The translations under genes were made by a program, and so were the position numbers. From Streptomyces sp. ALI-76-A (GTDB lineage: Bacteria; Actinomycetota; Actinomycetes; Streptomycetales; Streptomycetaceae): a stretch of DNA of 64,000 nt. Shown here in pieces: positions 1 through 7,359 of this stretch (the stretch's first letter is position 1; each line of letters starts with the position of its first letter). The DNA lies in assembly GCF_030287445.1 (NCBI RefSeq), contig NZ_JASVWB010000002.1, positions 4,526,001 to 4,590,000 of the forward strand. Direction: 5' to 3'. Below the pieces are notes generated by a model. That model was not told the origin of the DNA. It did no database searches and worked only from the letters and a program-made list of their open reading frames with translations.

Positions 1-558
1 GGTCGCCGCGTATCCACGGCCGGTGACCGCCACGTGCCCGAACGCCTCCGGAGTCAGGCCGTACGTGTGGAGATACCGCTGGGCCGCCATCGCCACCCAG
101 GATGCCGGGGTGAGCAGCCCGAAGGGCAGGGACCAGCCGAGGGCGGCCCCCTCGGCCGACGGTTCCCGGTGCCGCACGCCCGAGCCGAACCGCCGGCCCG
201 ACCGCTCGTTGAAGGCGCGGTAGCAGACGACCACCTCGGCCACACCCGTGGCGACGGCGAGCGCGGCCTGCTGGACGGTGGCGCAGGCCGCCCCGCCGCC
301 GTAGTGGACGCGGGAGAAGAAGGCCAGCTCTCCCATTCCGCAGGCCTGGGCGACGGTGATCTCCGGGTTGGTGTCCATGGTGAACGTGACCATGCCGTCC
401 ACGTCGGCCGGCCGCAGTCCGGCGTCGTCCAGTGCGGCCCGTACCGCCTCCGTCGCCAGCCGCAGCTCGCTGCGACCCGAGTCCTTGGAGAACTCGGTGG
501 CCCCGATGCCGACGATCGCCGCACGTCCACCGAGGGTGTCCCGGGTACGGATACTCAT
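1..558 (-). CDS. Thiolase-like lipid-transfer protein (Ltp2-type), 5' part only
   Basis: The first 186 residues are visible; the gene runs off the left edge. The protein opens with MSIRTRDTLGGRAAIVGIGA and continues with ATEFSKDSGRS and a thiolase-like FSRVHYGGGAAC segment, typical of the non-thiolytic thiolase/SCP-x-like lipid-transfer family. In actinobacteria such proteins act as retro-aldolases on CoA side chains (Ltp2) and work with MaoC/DUF35 partners. Exactly those partners lie immediately upstream: the ATG overlaps the end of the MaoC gene by 4 bp (ATGA type), so the three are translationally coupled. The substrate cannot be told from sequence; a steroid-like or branched acyl-CoA is an inference from the family. 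Confidence 0.8.
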   Translation of the reverse strand, partial: MSIRTRDTLGGRAAIVGIGATEFSKDSGRSELRLATEAVRAALDDAGLRPADVDGMVTFTMDTNPEITVAQACGMGELAFFSRVHYGGGAACATVQQAALAVATGVAEVVVCYRAFNERSGRRFGSGVRHREPSAEGAALGWSLPFGLLTPASWVAMAAQRYLHTYGLTPEAFGHVAVTGRGYAAT

Positions 559-1079
559 CCCGCCGGCCTCCCGTCGCCCACGTCGCCCACGCCGTCCACG
601 CCGTCCACGCCGTCCACGCCGTCCACGCCGTCCACGCCGATCGTGTCCATCACGTCCATCGCGTCGCCCAGGTCGACCGTGTCGCCCACCGGCACGGTGA
701 CCGTCACGGTGCCTGTCACGTGTCTGCCGATCGCGTTGGCGCCGACCACGCGCACGGTGGCGGTGTCGCCGTCCGTGCCCTGACTCACGTCCTCGATGGT
801 GCCCGTCAACACCATCGTGTCGCCCGGATAGTTGGGCGCGCCGAGTCTGATGGCCACTTTGCGGAGTTCGGCCCGGGGGCCGAAGTGGTCCGTGACGTAG
901 CGGCCGACCAGGCCGTTCGTCGTCAGGATGTTCATGAAGATGTCGGGGGAGCCCTTCTGCCGGGCCAGTTCGGCATCGTGATGGACATCCTGGTAGTCGC
1001 GGGAGGCGATGGCGCCGGCGACGATCAGCGTGCGGGTGACCGGGATCTCCAGGGGCGGCAGCGCGTCACCGGGTTTCAT
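555..1079 (-). CDS. MaoC-like (R)-specific enoyl-CoA hydratase subunit (ChsH1-like)
   Basis: A 174-residue single hot-dog MaoC protein beginning MKPGDALPPLEIPVTRTLIV, with the hydratase-2-type segment RDYQDVHHDAELARQKG and then DIFMN. In Mycobacterium the ChsH1 MaoC subunit pairs with a MaoC-DUF35 subunit (ChsH2) to hydrate an enoyl-CoA side chain that Ltp2 then cleaves; the gene order here (DUF35 fusion, MaoC, Ltp) is the same. An ATG 102 bp further upstream would read through the neighbouring gene, so the inner ATG is preferred. The C-terminus is odd: it ends in at least five tandem Gly-Val-Asp triplets and a Gly/Asp tail encoded by a 9-bp DNA repeat, absent from ordinary MaoC proteins. Confidence 0.8.
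   Translation of the reverse strand: MKPGDALPPLEIPVTRTLIVAGAIASRDYQDVHHDAELARQKGSPDIFMNILTTNGLVGRYVTDHFGPRAELRKVAIRLGAPNYPGDTMVLTGTIEDVSQGTDGDTATVRVVGANAIGRHVTGTVTVTVPVGDTVDLGDAMDVMDTIGVDGVDGVDGVDGVDGVGDVGDGRPAG
574..636 (-). repeat. 9-bp tandem repeat coding a (Gly-Val-Asp)n tail
   Basis: On the plus strand five perfect copies of CCGTCCACG run from 592 to 636, preceded by two degenerate copies (TCGCCCACG) from 574. Read on the minus strand they give GVD triplets at the C-terminus of the MaoC protein. The period is a multiple of three, so copy changes preserve the frame. Confidence 0.9.
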
Positions 1080-2082
1080 GCGGCCTCCTCCCGGGTGCGG
1101 CGCGGAAGACAGGGAGCACCAAGGCGTCCTCGTACTCCTGGAATTCGAGCCGGACGGGCAGGCCGATCCGCACCTTGTCATGTGCTACCCCGACCACGTT
1201 GCTGATCATCCGCACGCCTTCGGCCAACTCGATCAGGGCGACGGCGTAGGGAGGGGTGAAGGCGGGGAAGGGCGGGTGGTGCATCACGACGTACGAATAG
1301 ACCGTGCCCTCACCGCTCGCCTCGACCGTGTCCCAGTCCGGGCCGCCACAGGTGTTGCAGCCGGGCAGCCAGGGGTGGCGCGGGGTGCCGCAGCCGGTGC
1401 AGCGCTGGATCAGCAGTCGGTGCTGCCGGACGCCGTCCCAGAAGCCGGCGTTGTCGCGGTTGACGACGGGGCGGGGGCGTGGGAGTGTCTCGCGCTGCGG
1501 CACGGGGGCGTACTTGAGGATACGGAAGCGGTGGGTGCCCGCGAGATCCTCGCCCACCCGGATGTCCGTCCGGGTCGTGACGAAGTGCCCCGAGCCCAGC
1601 TTCGTCGTCTTGCGCTCCGACACCGACTCGATCACCGTGTCGAAGGTGACCTCGTCACCGGGTCGAAGGGGCCGCACGTACTCCTGCTCGCAGTCGGTGG
1701 CGACCACCGAGGTGCAGCCCGCCTCGTCGAGCAGGGTGAGCAGTTCGTCGTACGCCTCGGTCCGGCCGGTGTGACCGGAGAGGCCGCCCATGGTCCATGC
1801 CTGGAGCATGGTGGGCGGGGCCATGGCGTCCGGGCCGGTGTACGCCGGGTGGGTGTCGCCCATCGCCTCGCACCAGTGCCGGATCATGGGCAGGTTGACG
1901 GGGTCCTTGCCGCTGCCGGCGACGGCGGAGGGCAGCCCCTCGTAGGCCTTCAGCCGCTCCACCAGGTTCTCCGGCTCCTGCCTGACCGGATCCTGCCGAT
2001 ACTCCGTTTTCCCCTCGCTCGCCGCCCACCGTCCTTTCGCCCGCTCTCGCCGCCCACCGCTCACCCCCGACTCGTCGCTCAC
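1066..2082 (-). CDS. Bifunctional MaoC-like / DUF35 OB-fold protein (ChsH2-like)
   Basis: About 338 residues. The N-terminal half is a MaoC-like hot-dog domain (MIRHWCEAMGDTHPAYTG, then APPTMLQAWT). The C-terminal half is a DUF35 acyl-CoA-associated domain with a rubredoxin-like zinc ribbon (CTGCGTPRHPWLPGCNTCGG) followed by the OB-fold. This architecture is that of ChsH2, which forms a heteromeric hydratase with ChsH1 and docks the Ltp aldolase through DUF35. I chose the GTG at 2082 because GAGGGG lies five bases before it; an in-frame GTG at 2172 has no visible ribosome site and adds a low-complexity leader. The 3' end overlaps the downstream MaoC start by 14 bp, indicating a three-gene operon. 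Confidence 0.8.
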   Translation of the reverse strand: MSDESGVSGGRRERAKGRWAASEGKTEYRQDPVRQEPENLVERLKAYEGLPSAVAGSGKDPVNLPMIRHWCEAMGDTHPAYTGPDAMAPPTMLQAWTMGGLSGHTGRTEAYDELLTLLDEAGCTSVVATDCEQEYVRPLRPGDEVTFDTVIESVSERKTTKLGSGHFVTTRTDIRVGEDLAGTHRFRILKYAPVPQRETLPRPRPVVNRDNAGFWDGVRQHRLLIQRCTGCGTPRHPWLPGCNTCGGPDWDTVEASGEGTVYSYVVMHHPPFPAFTPPYAVALIELAEGVRMISNVVGVAHDKVRIGLPVRLEFQEYEDALVLPVFRAAPGRRPHETR

Positions 2083-2364
2083 CTTCGCCCCCTCGTCGTC
2101 CGACGTCCCGCCCGCATCGCGTAGACACTTCTGGTACACCGCAGCCACCGGTCCGGTTCCCACCGTCCTCACGAAGATTTCTGACTGTCCGTCAGATGCA
2201 GTGGGGTGTCAAGGGCGGCCCTGGCCGGGGAGCCAGGATGCGGAGCGGGCAAGGACGCGGGCCGGGCGGGGAGGCGGGACGGGCGAGGGCGGGACGGGCG
2301 AGGGCGGGACGGCCGGGGCGAGGACGGGACGGGGAGACTGCGACGCCGACGACCCGGGCGCAAT

Positions 2365-2404
2365 GCGTTTGCGCGGCGATGCCGTAGCACCGCCGCGCAA
2401 ACGC
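2365..2404. terminator. Perfect 14-bp hairpin, probable terminator
   Basis: GCGTTTGCGCGGCG at 2365-2378 pairs perfectly with 2391-2404 around a 12-base loop. There is no U-tract, as is common for Streptomyces terminators. It lies about 200 bp downstream of the small minus-strand frame starting at 2695, so it may end that transcript. Confidence 0.55.
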
Positions 2405-2605
2405 TTGTCCCCCCGGATCCTCAGATCCCAGCCCCCAATTCCCCGAATCCTCGAATCCCCGAATCCCCGAAAATCCCCACAGACCCTGAGCCCCCAAGCT
2501 CCGAGCCCCCAGCCCTCAAGCCCGCGCGCCCCCCAAGCCCGCGTGCTCCCAGGCCCCCGCCCTCGCGGCAGTTCAAGCGACCGACGTCCTCAGAGCACCG
2601 GCCCC

Positions 2606-2695
2606 TCAGATCACCACCACAGCGGGGTGAAGTTGACGGGCCAGCGGAAGGGCGGAGACGGCGGTGATGACGCGGGCGGTACGGATGCTTGCCAT
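2606..2695 (-). CDS. 29-residue small ORF, possibly a truncated secreted-protein gene
   Basis: MASIRTARVITAVSALPLAR begins like the signal peptide of small secreted streptomycete proteins (two early Arg, then a hydrophobic stretch ending PLA), but the frame then breaks into QLHPAVVVI and stops. A strong ribosome site GGAGGAAC sits four bases before the ATG. Downstream DNA is low-complexity and holds no recognisable mature domain in any frame. It is either a small peptide gene or a decayed secreted-protein gene with only its 5' end left; I favour decay. The family assignment is inference only. Confidence 0.4.
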   Translation of the reverse strand: MASIRTARVITAVSALPLARQLHPAVVVI

Positions 2696-3027
2696 GTTGT
2701 TCCTCCAGAACGGTGTACACACCGGCCGCAGTGCCGGAAGTGCGTCAAGTACGGCTGTCACCAGGGAAGTTGGCCGACCGCCCCAGCGGTGGTGCACGAC
2801 GTCGCGAGACCAGAGTTGCCCACCGAATCCCCGGCGAACCATCCCGGAAGCCGTTATTCGCCCTCAAGCGTGATGACATGTCGATAAACCCCTCTCATGA
2901 CATCAAGTCGCAGCTCGGGACAGGCCGGACAACCGCACCCCAGGCCCCACACCGGGTGAAGCGTTACGACACACATCCAGCCAGTCCGCTCCCTCCGGCG
3001 AGTCCCATCCACCCCCTCTTCCATTTT

Positions 3028-3043
3028 TCGAACATGCGTACGA
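3028..3043. promoter_or_regulatory. Candidate LexA (SOS) box
   Basis: TCGAACATGCGTACGA matches the actinobacterial LexA palindrome TCGAAC-N4-GTTCGA with one mismatch in the right arm. It lies 10 bp before the ATG of a Prim-Pol gene, a position suited to repression. Confidence 0.45.
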
Positions 3044-3053
3044 ACATGGAGTC

Positions 3054-3920
3054 ATGGCCACCACCGACCGGCAGGCCACGACGCTGGCCCTCGCACACGC
3101 CCTGTCAGCCGCCGAACGCGGACTGGCCGTCATCCCCCTGTCCCGGACGAAGCTCCCGGCCCTGCGCTCCCCTCACCGCGACGACCCAGCCACCCCGCCC
3201 TGCCACGGCGAATGCGGGAGCCTCGGGCACGGGGTCTACGACGCCTCCACCGACCCGGCACGCATCCGCGAACTGTTCGCCGCCGCGCCCTGGGCGACCG
3301 GGTACGGCATCGCGTGCGGCCTCCCGCCGCACCATCTGATCGGCATCGACCTCGACACCAAGTCCGGTACGAACTCCTCGGCCGCCCTGCGCGAGCTGGC
3401 CCTGCGCCACCTGTTCACGATCCCCGACACGGTCGTCGTACTGACCCCGAGCGGTGGCCGCCACCTGTGGCTGAGCGGCCCGCCGGACGTCGCCGTCCCC
3501 AACTCGGCCGGCCGTCTCGCCCCCGGCATCGACATCCGCGGCGCCGGCGGCTATCTCGTCGGCCCCGGTTCCCGTACGGACCACGGCGCGTACACCACTG
3601 CTCCGGGCACCGCCCAACTGGCCCCCGCGGCCTGCCCGCCCGCCCTCCTGCGCCTCCTGCTGCCCCCGCCCCGTACCCACCACCCCACGCCCGCGTCGAC
3701 CGGCGACCACGGCCAGGGCCTCGTCCAGTTCGTCCTCGCCGCGCACGAGGGCCAGCGCAACACCCGCCTGTTCTGGGCGGCCTGCCGCGCCTACGAGGAC
3801 GGCATCGGCCCCGCCCTCGTCGATCCGCTGGTCGAGGCGGCCCTGAACACCGGGCTCACCGAACGCGAGGCACGGGCGACGATCGCGTCGGCGGCGCGGA
3901 TGACGGGACACCGGCCATGA
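3054..3920 (+). CDS. Bifunctional DNA primase/polymerase (Prim-Pol) domain protein
   Basis: A 288-residue stand-alone Prim-Pol domain of the archaeo-eukaryotic primase superfamily. Visible motifs are the metal-binding GIDLDTK (residues 97-103), the SGGRHLWL strand (133-140) and GIDIRGAGGYLVGPGS (about 158-173), in the usual order. A Cys-rich insert (CHGECGSLGHG, residues 50-60) may bind zinc. Such domains synthesise primers or fill gaps and are often plasmid or phage encoded, yet streptomycetes carry several chromosomal copies. No helicase domain or replication partner is adjacent. A possible LexA box overlaps its promoter region, suggesting DNA-damage control. The ATG at 3054 is the first in frame before the conserved core. 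Confidence 0.85.
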   Translation: MATTDRQATTLALAHALSAAERGLAVIPLSRTKLPALRSPHRDDPATPPCHGECGSLGHGVYDASTDPARIRELFAAAPWATGYGIACGLPPHHLIGIDLDTKSGTNSSAALRELALRHLFTIPDTVVVLTPSGGRHLWLSGPPDVAVPNSAGRLAPGIDIRGAGGYLVGPGSRTDHGAYTTAPGTAQLAPAACPPALLRLLLPPPRTHHPTPASTGDHGQGLVQFVLAAHEGQRNTRLFWAACRAYEDGIGPALVDPLVEAALNTGLTEREARATIASAARMTGHRP

Positions 3921-4290
3921 CGGCATGGACCCGGGGGAGCGCACCACGGGGGCCGCGGCAGGGGACCCCAGAGGCGGAAGACCACGACATCAGAGGCGCA
4001 GTAGGTGCATGAGGCGCAGTAGGTGCAGTAGGTGCAGTAGGTGCAGAAGGTACAGAAGGTGCACGAGCCCGAGGCCATCAGAGACGAGCAATCCGCGCCC
4101 CACAGCCGGTGCCCCCACCGCGGCACACCCGCGCCCCCGGAGACACCGGGGCAACAAAGATGCAGGGGACAACAGGCGCCCGGGGCACATCAGCATCCAG
4201 GAGGCCGAAGACATCAGGGGCGTGGGGGCGGCCCGAGAGCGTGAGAAACACAGGAGCACCATGCACCGCCGCCACCCTAGAGTGCCGACC
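3921..4290 (+). other. Intergenic leader with 9-bp repeats
   Basis: This 370-bp stretch separates the Prim-Pol gene from the next gene. It contains the 9-bp array at 3998-4060. An open frame runs through it, but its composition (Arg/Ser/Cys repeats) is an artefact of the repeat, so I do not call it coding. Confidence 0.6.
3998..4060. repeat. Seven tandem 9-bp units (GCAGTAGGT-like)
   Basis: Units at 3998, 4007, 4016, 4025, 4034, 4043 and 4052: GCAGTAGGT, GCATGAGGC, three GCAGTAGGT, GCAGAAGGT and ACAGAAGGT. They lie about 230 bp before the next start codon. Confidence 0.9.
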
Positions 4291-4722
4291 ATGTCCCTGA
4301 GCCGTGTCGTCCTCGTCTCCGGCCGTTCGCTCGACCTCTCCGAGCTGCGGTTCTCCTCGACGTACGGCGGGCTGCTGGAGGGCTACCCCTGCAAGCCGCT
4401 CAACGACATGCGGATCAAGGGACTGGTGGGGGAGGCCGGGCGGGCGTTCCCCACCGCGCCGGTGCATCTCGTGCCGCCTCCGCGCGAACACCCCGACCAG
4501 TACACCGGCGCCTTCGGCCCGGTGGAGGTACTGCCGGCCGTGGCGTGCGTGGGCGCGTTCCACTCGGCGGCGCTGGACCGGGACCACGATCCGATCCTGT
4601 ACCGCTCGGCCCTGACCGTCGTCTGGTTCCAGCCCACCACCCAGGTGCCCTACGACTGCGACGCGGAGCCCGCGCTACGGGATCTCGCGTGGGAGGAACT
4701 GGCCCGGGACCACGAGCTGTAG
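4291..4722 (+). CDS. Conserved hypothetical protein, 143 aa
   Basis: Starts MSLSRVVLVSGRSLDLSELR. It is rich in short recognisable blocks (STYGGLLEGYPCKPLND, HLVPPPREHPDQYTG, FHSAALDRDHDP) without transmembrane segments or a signal peptide. I recognise no catalytic motif; it looks like a compact cytoplasmic alpha/beta protein. An upstream in-frame ATG at 4261 would add ten Arg/His-rich residues and has no better ribosome site. It stands alone, 64 bp before the DinB-like gene on the same strand, which may be co-transcribed. Confidence 0.65.
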   Translation: MSLSRVVLVSGRSLDLSELRFSSTYGGLLEGYPCKPLNDMRIKGLVGEAGRAFPTAPVHLVPPPREHPDQYTGAFGPVEVLPAVACVGAFHSAALDRDHDPILYRSALTVVWFQPTTQVPYDCDAEPALRDLAWEELARDHEL

Positions 4723-4786
4723 CCCAGGTAAGCGGCTCCCGGAAATGACTTGCCCGCGACTGGGGCCGGCGTGTCAGGGTCGGTCG

Positions 4787-5443
4787 GTGACCGTCTCCCG
4801 ATCCGACCTGCTGCGCCGGCAGTTCGACCTGACCTGGCCCCTGTTCGAATACCATCTCGACCGGTTGGAGCCCGAGGACTTTCTGTGGGAACCGGCGCCT
4901 CACCGCTGGACGGTCCACCGGACCGCAGACGACACCTGGGTACCCGACTGGGCGGAGACCGAGCCCGATCCCGTCCCCGTCCCCACCGTCGCCTGGCTGA
5001 GCTGGCACATCGGCTGGTGGTGGAGCGTGACCCTCGACCACCTGGACGGGCGCCCGCCCCGGGACCGCGCCGACGTCACCTGGCCCGGTCCCGGGAAGCC
5101 GGCCGTCGACTGGCTGCGCGAGCTACGCATCGCCTGGCTGACATCCCTGGCCCACCTCACGGACACCGACCTGGACGCCGTGGCCCCCTTTCCCTGGCCG
5201 CACGACCCGGAGCACTCCCTCGCCGACATGCTCGCCTGGGCCAACGCCGAACTGATGAAGAACGTGTCGGAGATCGGCCAACTCCGGCTGCTGCGGGCGG
5301 CGTCATCGACGCCGGATCCCGGATCCCACGGGCCGGCCGCACGACTGGACGGAAGTGGGAAACCGGCGAGTCGGGGTGGGACGAGGGCACGTAGTGGGGC
5401 TATGCGGAAGGGGTGCCGCTCCCGAGAGTGGCACCCCTTCTGA
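4787..5443 (+). CDS. DinB-superfamily (DUF664-like) protein
   Basis: From the GTG the protein reads VTVSRSDLLRRQFDLTWPL, followed by WEPAPHRWTVH and WLSWHIGWWWSVTLDHLDGR, the four-helix DinB/YfiT-type layout with histidines that usually bind a divalent metal. These proteins are thiol- or stress-linked, but the substrate is unknown. The fold should end near GQLRLLRAA at about 5300; the following roughly 48 residues are low-complexity and run straight through a perfect terminator hairpin, with the stop codon placed right after it. The tail therefore looks like recently acquired read-through coding. Confidence 0.7.
   Translation: MTVSRSDLLRRQFDLTWPLFEYHLDRLEPEDFLWEPAPHRWTVHRTADDTWVPDWAETEPDPVPVPTVAWLSWHIGWWWSVTLDHLDGRPPRDRADVTWPGPGKPAVDWLRELRIAWLTSLAHLTDTDLDAVAPFPWPHDPEHSLADMLAWANAELMKNVSEIGQLRLLRAASSTPDPGSHGPAARLDGSGKPASRGGTRARSGAMRKGCRSREWHPF
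5407..5440. terminator. Intrinsic terminator inside the 3' end of the DinB-like gene
   Basis: GAAGGGGTGCC (5407-5417) and its perfect complement (5430-5440) flank a 12-base loop. It lies between the plus-strand DinB-like gene and the minus-strand tRNA-Ser, so it can serve both transcripts. Unusually, it is inside the reading frame, whose TGA is at 5441. Confidence 0.75.
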
Positions 5444-5467
5444 CCTGCAAGTCTCTGACCTGCGCTG

Positions 5468-5552
5468 CGGTGGGTGTGGGATTTGAACCCACGGTGACTC
5501 GCGCCACGACGGTTTTCAAGACCGTTCCCTTAGGCCGCTCGGGCAACCCACC
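5468..5552 (-). tRNA. tRNA-Ser(TGA)
   Basis: An 85-nt class II tRNA. The 7-bp acceptor GGTGGGT (5552-5546) pairs with ACCCACC (5475-5469), with discriminator G at 5468. The D arm is TGCCCGAGCGGCCTAAGGG. The anticodon loop CTTGAAA has TGA at 5518-5516. There is a long variable arm, then a T arm with GTTCAAATC. CCA is not encoded. It reads UCA/UCG-type serine codons. Confidence 0.95.
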
Positions 5553-5580
5553 CCGCGCCGTCGGTACCGGCGGCGCGGGG
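5551..5580 (-). terminator. Hairpin between the htrA-like gene and tRNA-Ser
   Basis: CCCCGCGCCG (5551-5560) pairs perfectly with CGGCGCGGGG (5571-5580). The loop TCGGTACCGG is itself nearly palindromic. It lies between the protease stop at 5604 and the tRNA 5' end. Confidence 0.65.
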
Positions 5581-5603
5581 ACAAGAGTAACGGGTGGCGG
5601 GGG

Positions 5604-7103
5604 TCAGCTGTCGCCCGTACGTGAGCCGAGGGTGAGTTCGACCGTTCGGGTCTTGCCGCCGCGCTCGTAGGTGATGGTGACCTTGTCTCCGGGCTTGTGG
5701 GTCCAGATCTCGCCGATCAGGGTGGGACCGGAGTCGATCACGTGGTCGTCGAGCTTGGTGATGACGTCGCCGGGCTTGAGGCCTGCCTTGTCGGCGGGGC
5801 CGCCCGCCTCCACCGCGTCGGAACCGCTGGCGCCCTGCTCGGTGATCTTGGCGCCGCCCGTGCCGTCCTCCAGGGAGACGGACGCGCCGATCTTCGCGTA
5901 GACCGGCTTGCCGGTCTTGATCAGCTGCTGGGCGACGTACTTGGCCTGGTTGATCGGGATGGCGAAGCCGAGGCCGATCGAGCCGGACTGGCTGGTGCCG
6001 CCGAGACCCCCACCGCTGGTGGACTGGATCGCGGAGTTGATGCCGATGACGTTGCCCTGCGCGTCGAGCAGCGGGCCGCCGGAGTTGCCCGGGTTGATCG
6101 ACGCGTCCGTCTGGAGAGCGCTCATGTAGGAGGCGTTGGATCCGCTGCCGTCGCTGGAGGCCACGGGACGGTCCTTGGCGCTGATGATGCCCGTGGTGAC
6201 CGTGTTCGACAGGCCGAAGGGAGCGCCGATCGCGATCGTGGAGTCGCCCACCGCGACCTTGTCGGAGTTGCCCAGGGTGAGCGGCTTGAGGTCCGAGGGG
6301 GCGTTCTCGAGCTTGATCACCGCGACGTCGTAGCCCTGGGCGTGGCCGACGACCTCCGCGTTGTACTTCTTGCCGGTCGGGAAGGTCGCCGTGACCTTGC
6401 CTCCGTCCACGGCGTCCGCCACCACGTGGTTGTTGGTGACGATGTGGCCCTGGGTGTCGAAGACGAAGCCAGTGCCGGTGCCGCCCTCGCCGCTGCTGCT
6501 CTCGGCCTCGATGGTGACGGTGCTGGGCAGCGCCTTGGCGGTCACGCCCGCGACCGTGCCCGGGTCGCGCTTGAAGGAGCCGCCGCTGTCGGAGGCGGAG
6601 ACGGTCGTCGAGCCGCTGCTGTCGTTGTCCTTGGCCAGGGTGTAGCCGAGTCCGCCGCCCAGACCGCCCGCGACCAGCGCGGCCACCAGGACCGCGGCGA
6701 CCAGTCCGCCGCGCCCGCCGCGGGGCTTCGGCGCGGGCTGCTGGTAGGAGGAGCCCCAGTGGGTCCCGGCACCTCCCGAGCCGCCGTCGGCGTACGACGG
6801 GGTGGCCGGCGGCGGGGGCGGCGGCCAGCCGCTCTCCGGGGCGGGGCCACGGGCGCCCTGTCCGTGGGGCGCGCCGCCGGTGCCCGCCGAGGCGTAGGCG
6901 GGGGCGGGCGCCTGGCCGGCGTGCACCAGGTCCTGCTCCTGTGCGCCGGGATGCCCTGACGGCACCGGCGGGATCGGAGTCGTCGGGGCGCCCCCGGCGG
7001 GAGCGGCGTGCTCCTGGGACGCCGAAGCAGCGGGAGCATCCACCGGCACGGGGGGTGCGGACGGGGCCGGGGGTACCGCGGTGCCCTCGTTCTCGGTGCT
7101 CAC
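5604..7103 (-). CDS. HtrA/DegP-type trypsin-like serine protease with PDZ domain
   Basis: 499 residues. The Pro/Ala-rich cytoplasmic N-terminus (1-130) is followed by one membrane helix (133-155), then a trypsin fold with the triad His226 (IVTNNHVVAD), Asp259 (GYDVAVIKL) and Ser341 (INPGNSGGPLL), and a C-terminal PDZ domain (DKAGLKPGDVITKLDDHVID). This is the layout of membrane-anchored actinobacterial HtrA proteases, which degrade misfolded exported proteins on the outer face. The GTG at 7103 is preceded by GGAGACAAGCT; the open frame upstream of it is not conserved in character. It is divergent from the glycerophosphodiesterase gene; the 256-bp gap must hold both promoters. Confidence 0.93.
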   Translation of the reverse strand: MSTENEGTAVPPAPSAPPVPVDAPAASASQEHAAPAGGAPTTPIPPVPSGHPGAQEQDLVHAGQAPAPAYASAGTGGAPHGQGARGPAPESGWPPPPPPATPSYADGGSGGAGTHWGSSYQQPAPKPRGGRGGLVAAVLVAALVAGGLGGGLGYTLAKDNDSSGSTTVSASDSGGSFKRDPGTVAGVTAKALPSTVTIEAESSSGEGGTGTGFVFDTQGHIVTNNHVVADAVDGGKVTATFPTGKKYNAEVVGHAQGYDVAVIKLENAPSDLKPLTLGNSDKVAVGDSTIAIGAPFGLSNTVTTGIISAKDRPVASSDGSGSNASYMSALQTDASINPGNSGGPLLDAQGNVIGINSAIQSTSGGGLGGTSQSGSIGLGFAIPINQAKYVAQQLIKTGKPVYAKIGASVSLEDGTGGAKITEQGASGSDAVEAGGPADKAGLKPGDVITKLDDHVIDSGPTLIGEIWTHKPGDKVTITYERGGKTRTVELTLGSRTGDS

Positions 7104-7359
7104 AGCTTGTCTCCTCGATCCACGGCTGTTGTTGTCGGTCGCACTCGGCCGCGCGCATTCACGTTGCCCGACGGTCCGGCGCGATGCAGCTGTGCATGTC
7201 TTTTTGTATGCCGTCAGCTTTTCCCATGAGCCGTCAGAGCACCATAAGCGCTGCCTGTGGGTCCGCGGCCACTCTTTATATAGGTCATCCCAGGCAAACA
7301 GGACGCAATTCGAGACCTCCGTTCGCACGGGTACCCGCGCGCGGTGGCACCATGACGCG

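Larger units (their letters stand above)
2083..3053. other. Gene-poor, low-complexity intergenic region
   Basis: About 970 bp. From 2270 to 2340 it holds GGGACGGGCGAGGGC-type short repeats, and from 2430 to 2560 runs of CCCCGAATC and CCCCCAAGC that give long but unconvincing open frames on both strands. The only gene-like signals are a hairpin at 2365-2404, a 29-codon frame at 2606-2695 with a strong ribosome site, and a LexA-like palindrome at 3028-3043. Confidence 0.7.

Noticed and set aside
34..783. Long plus-strand open frame rich in Thr-Pro-Ser
   Set aside because: It is the antisense shadow of the Ltp and MaoC genes; the repetitive part is the other strand of the 9-bp repeat.
3054..3920. 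Integrated plasmid or prophage
   Set aside because: Only the Prim-Pol domain suggests it; there is no integrase, excisionase, transfer gene or att-like repeat around the nearby tRNA.
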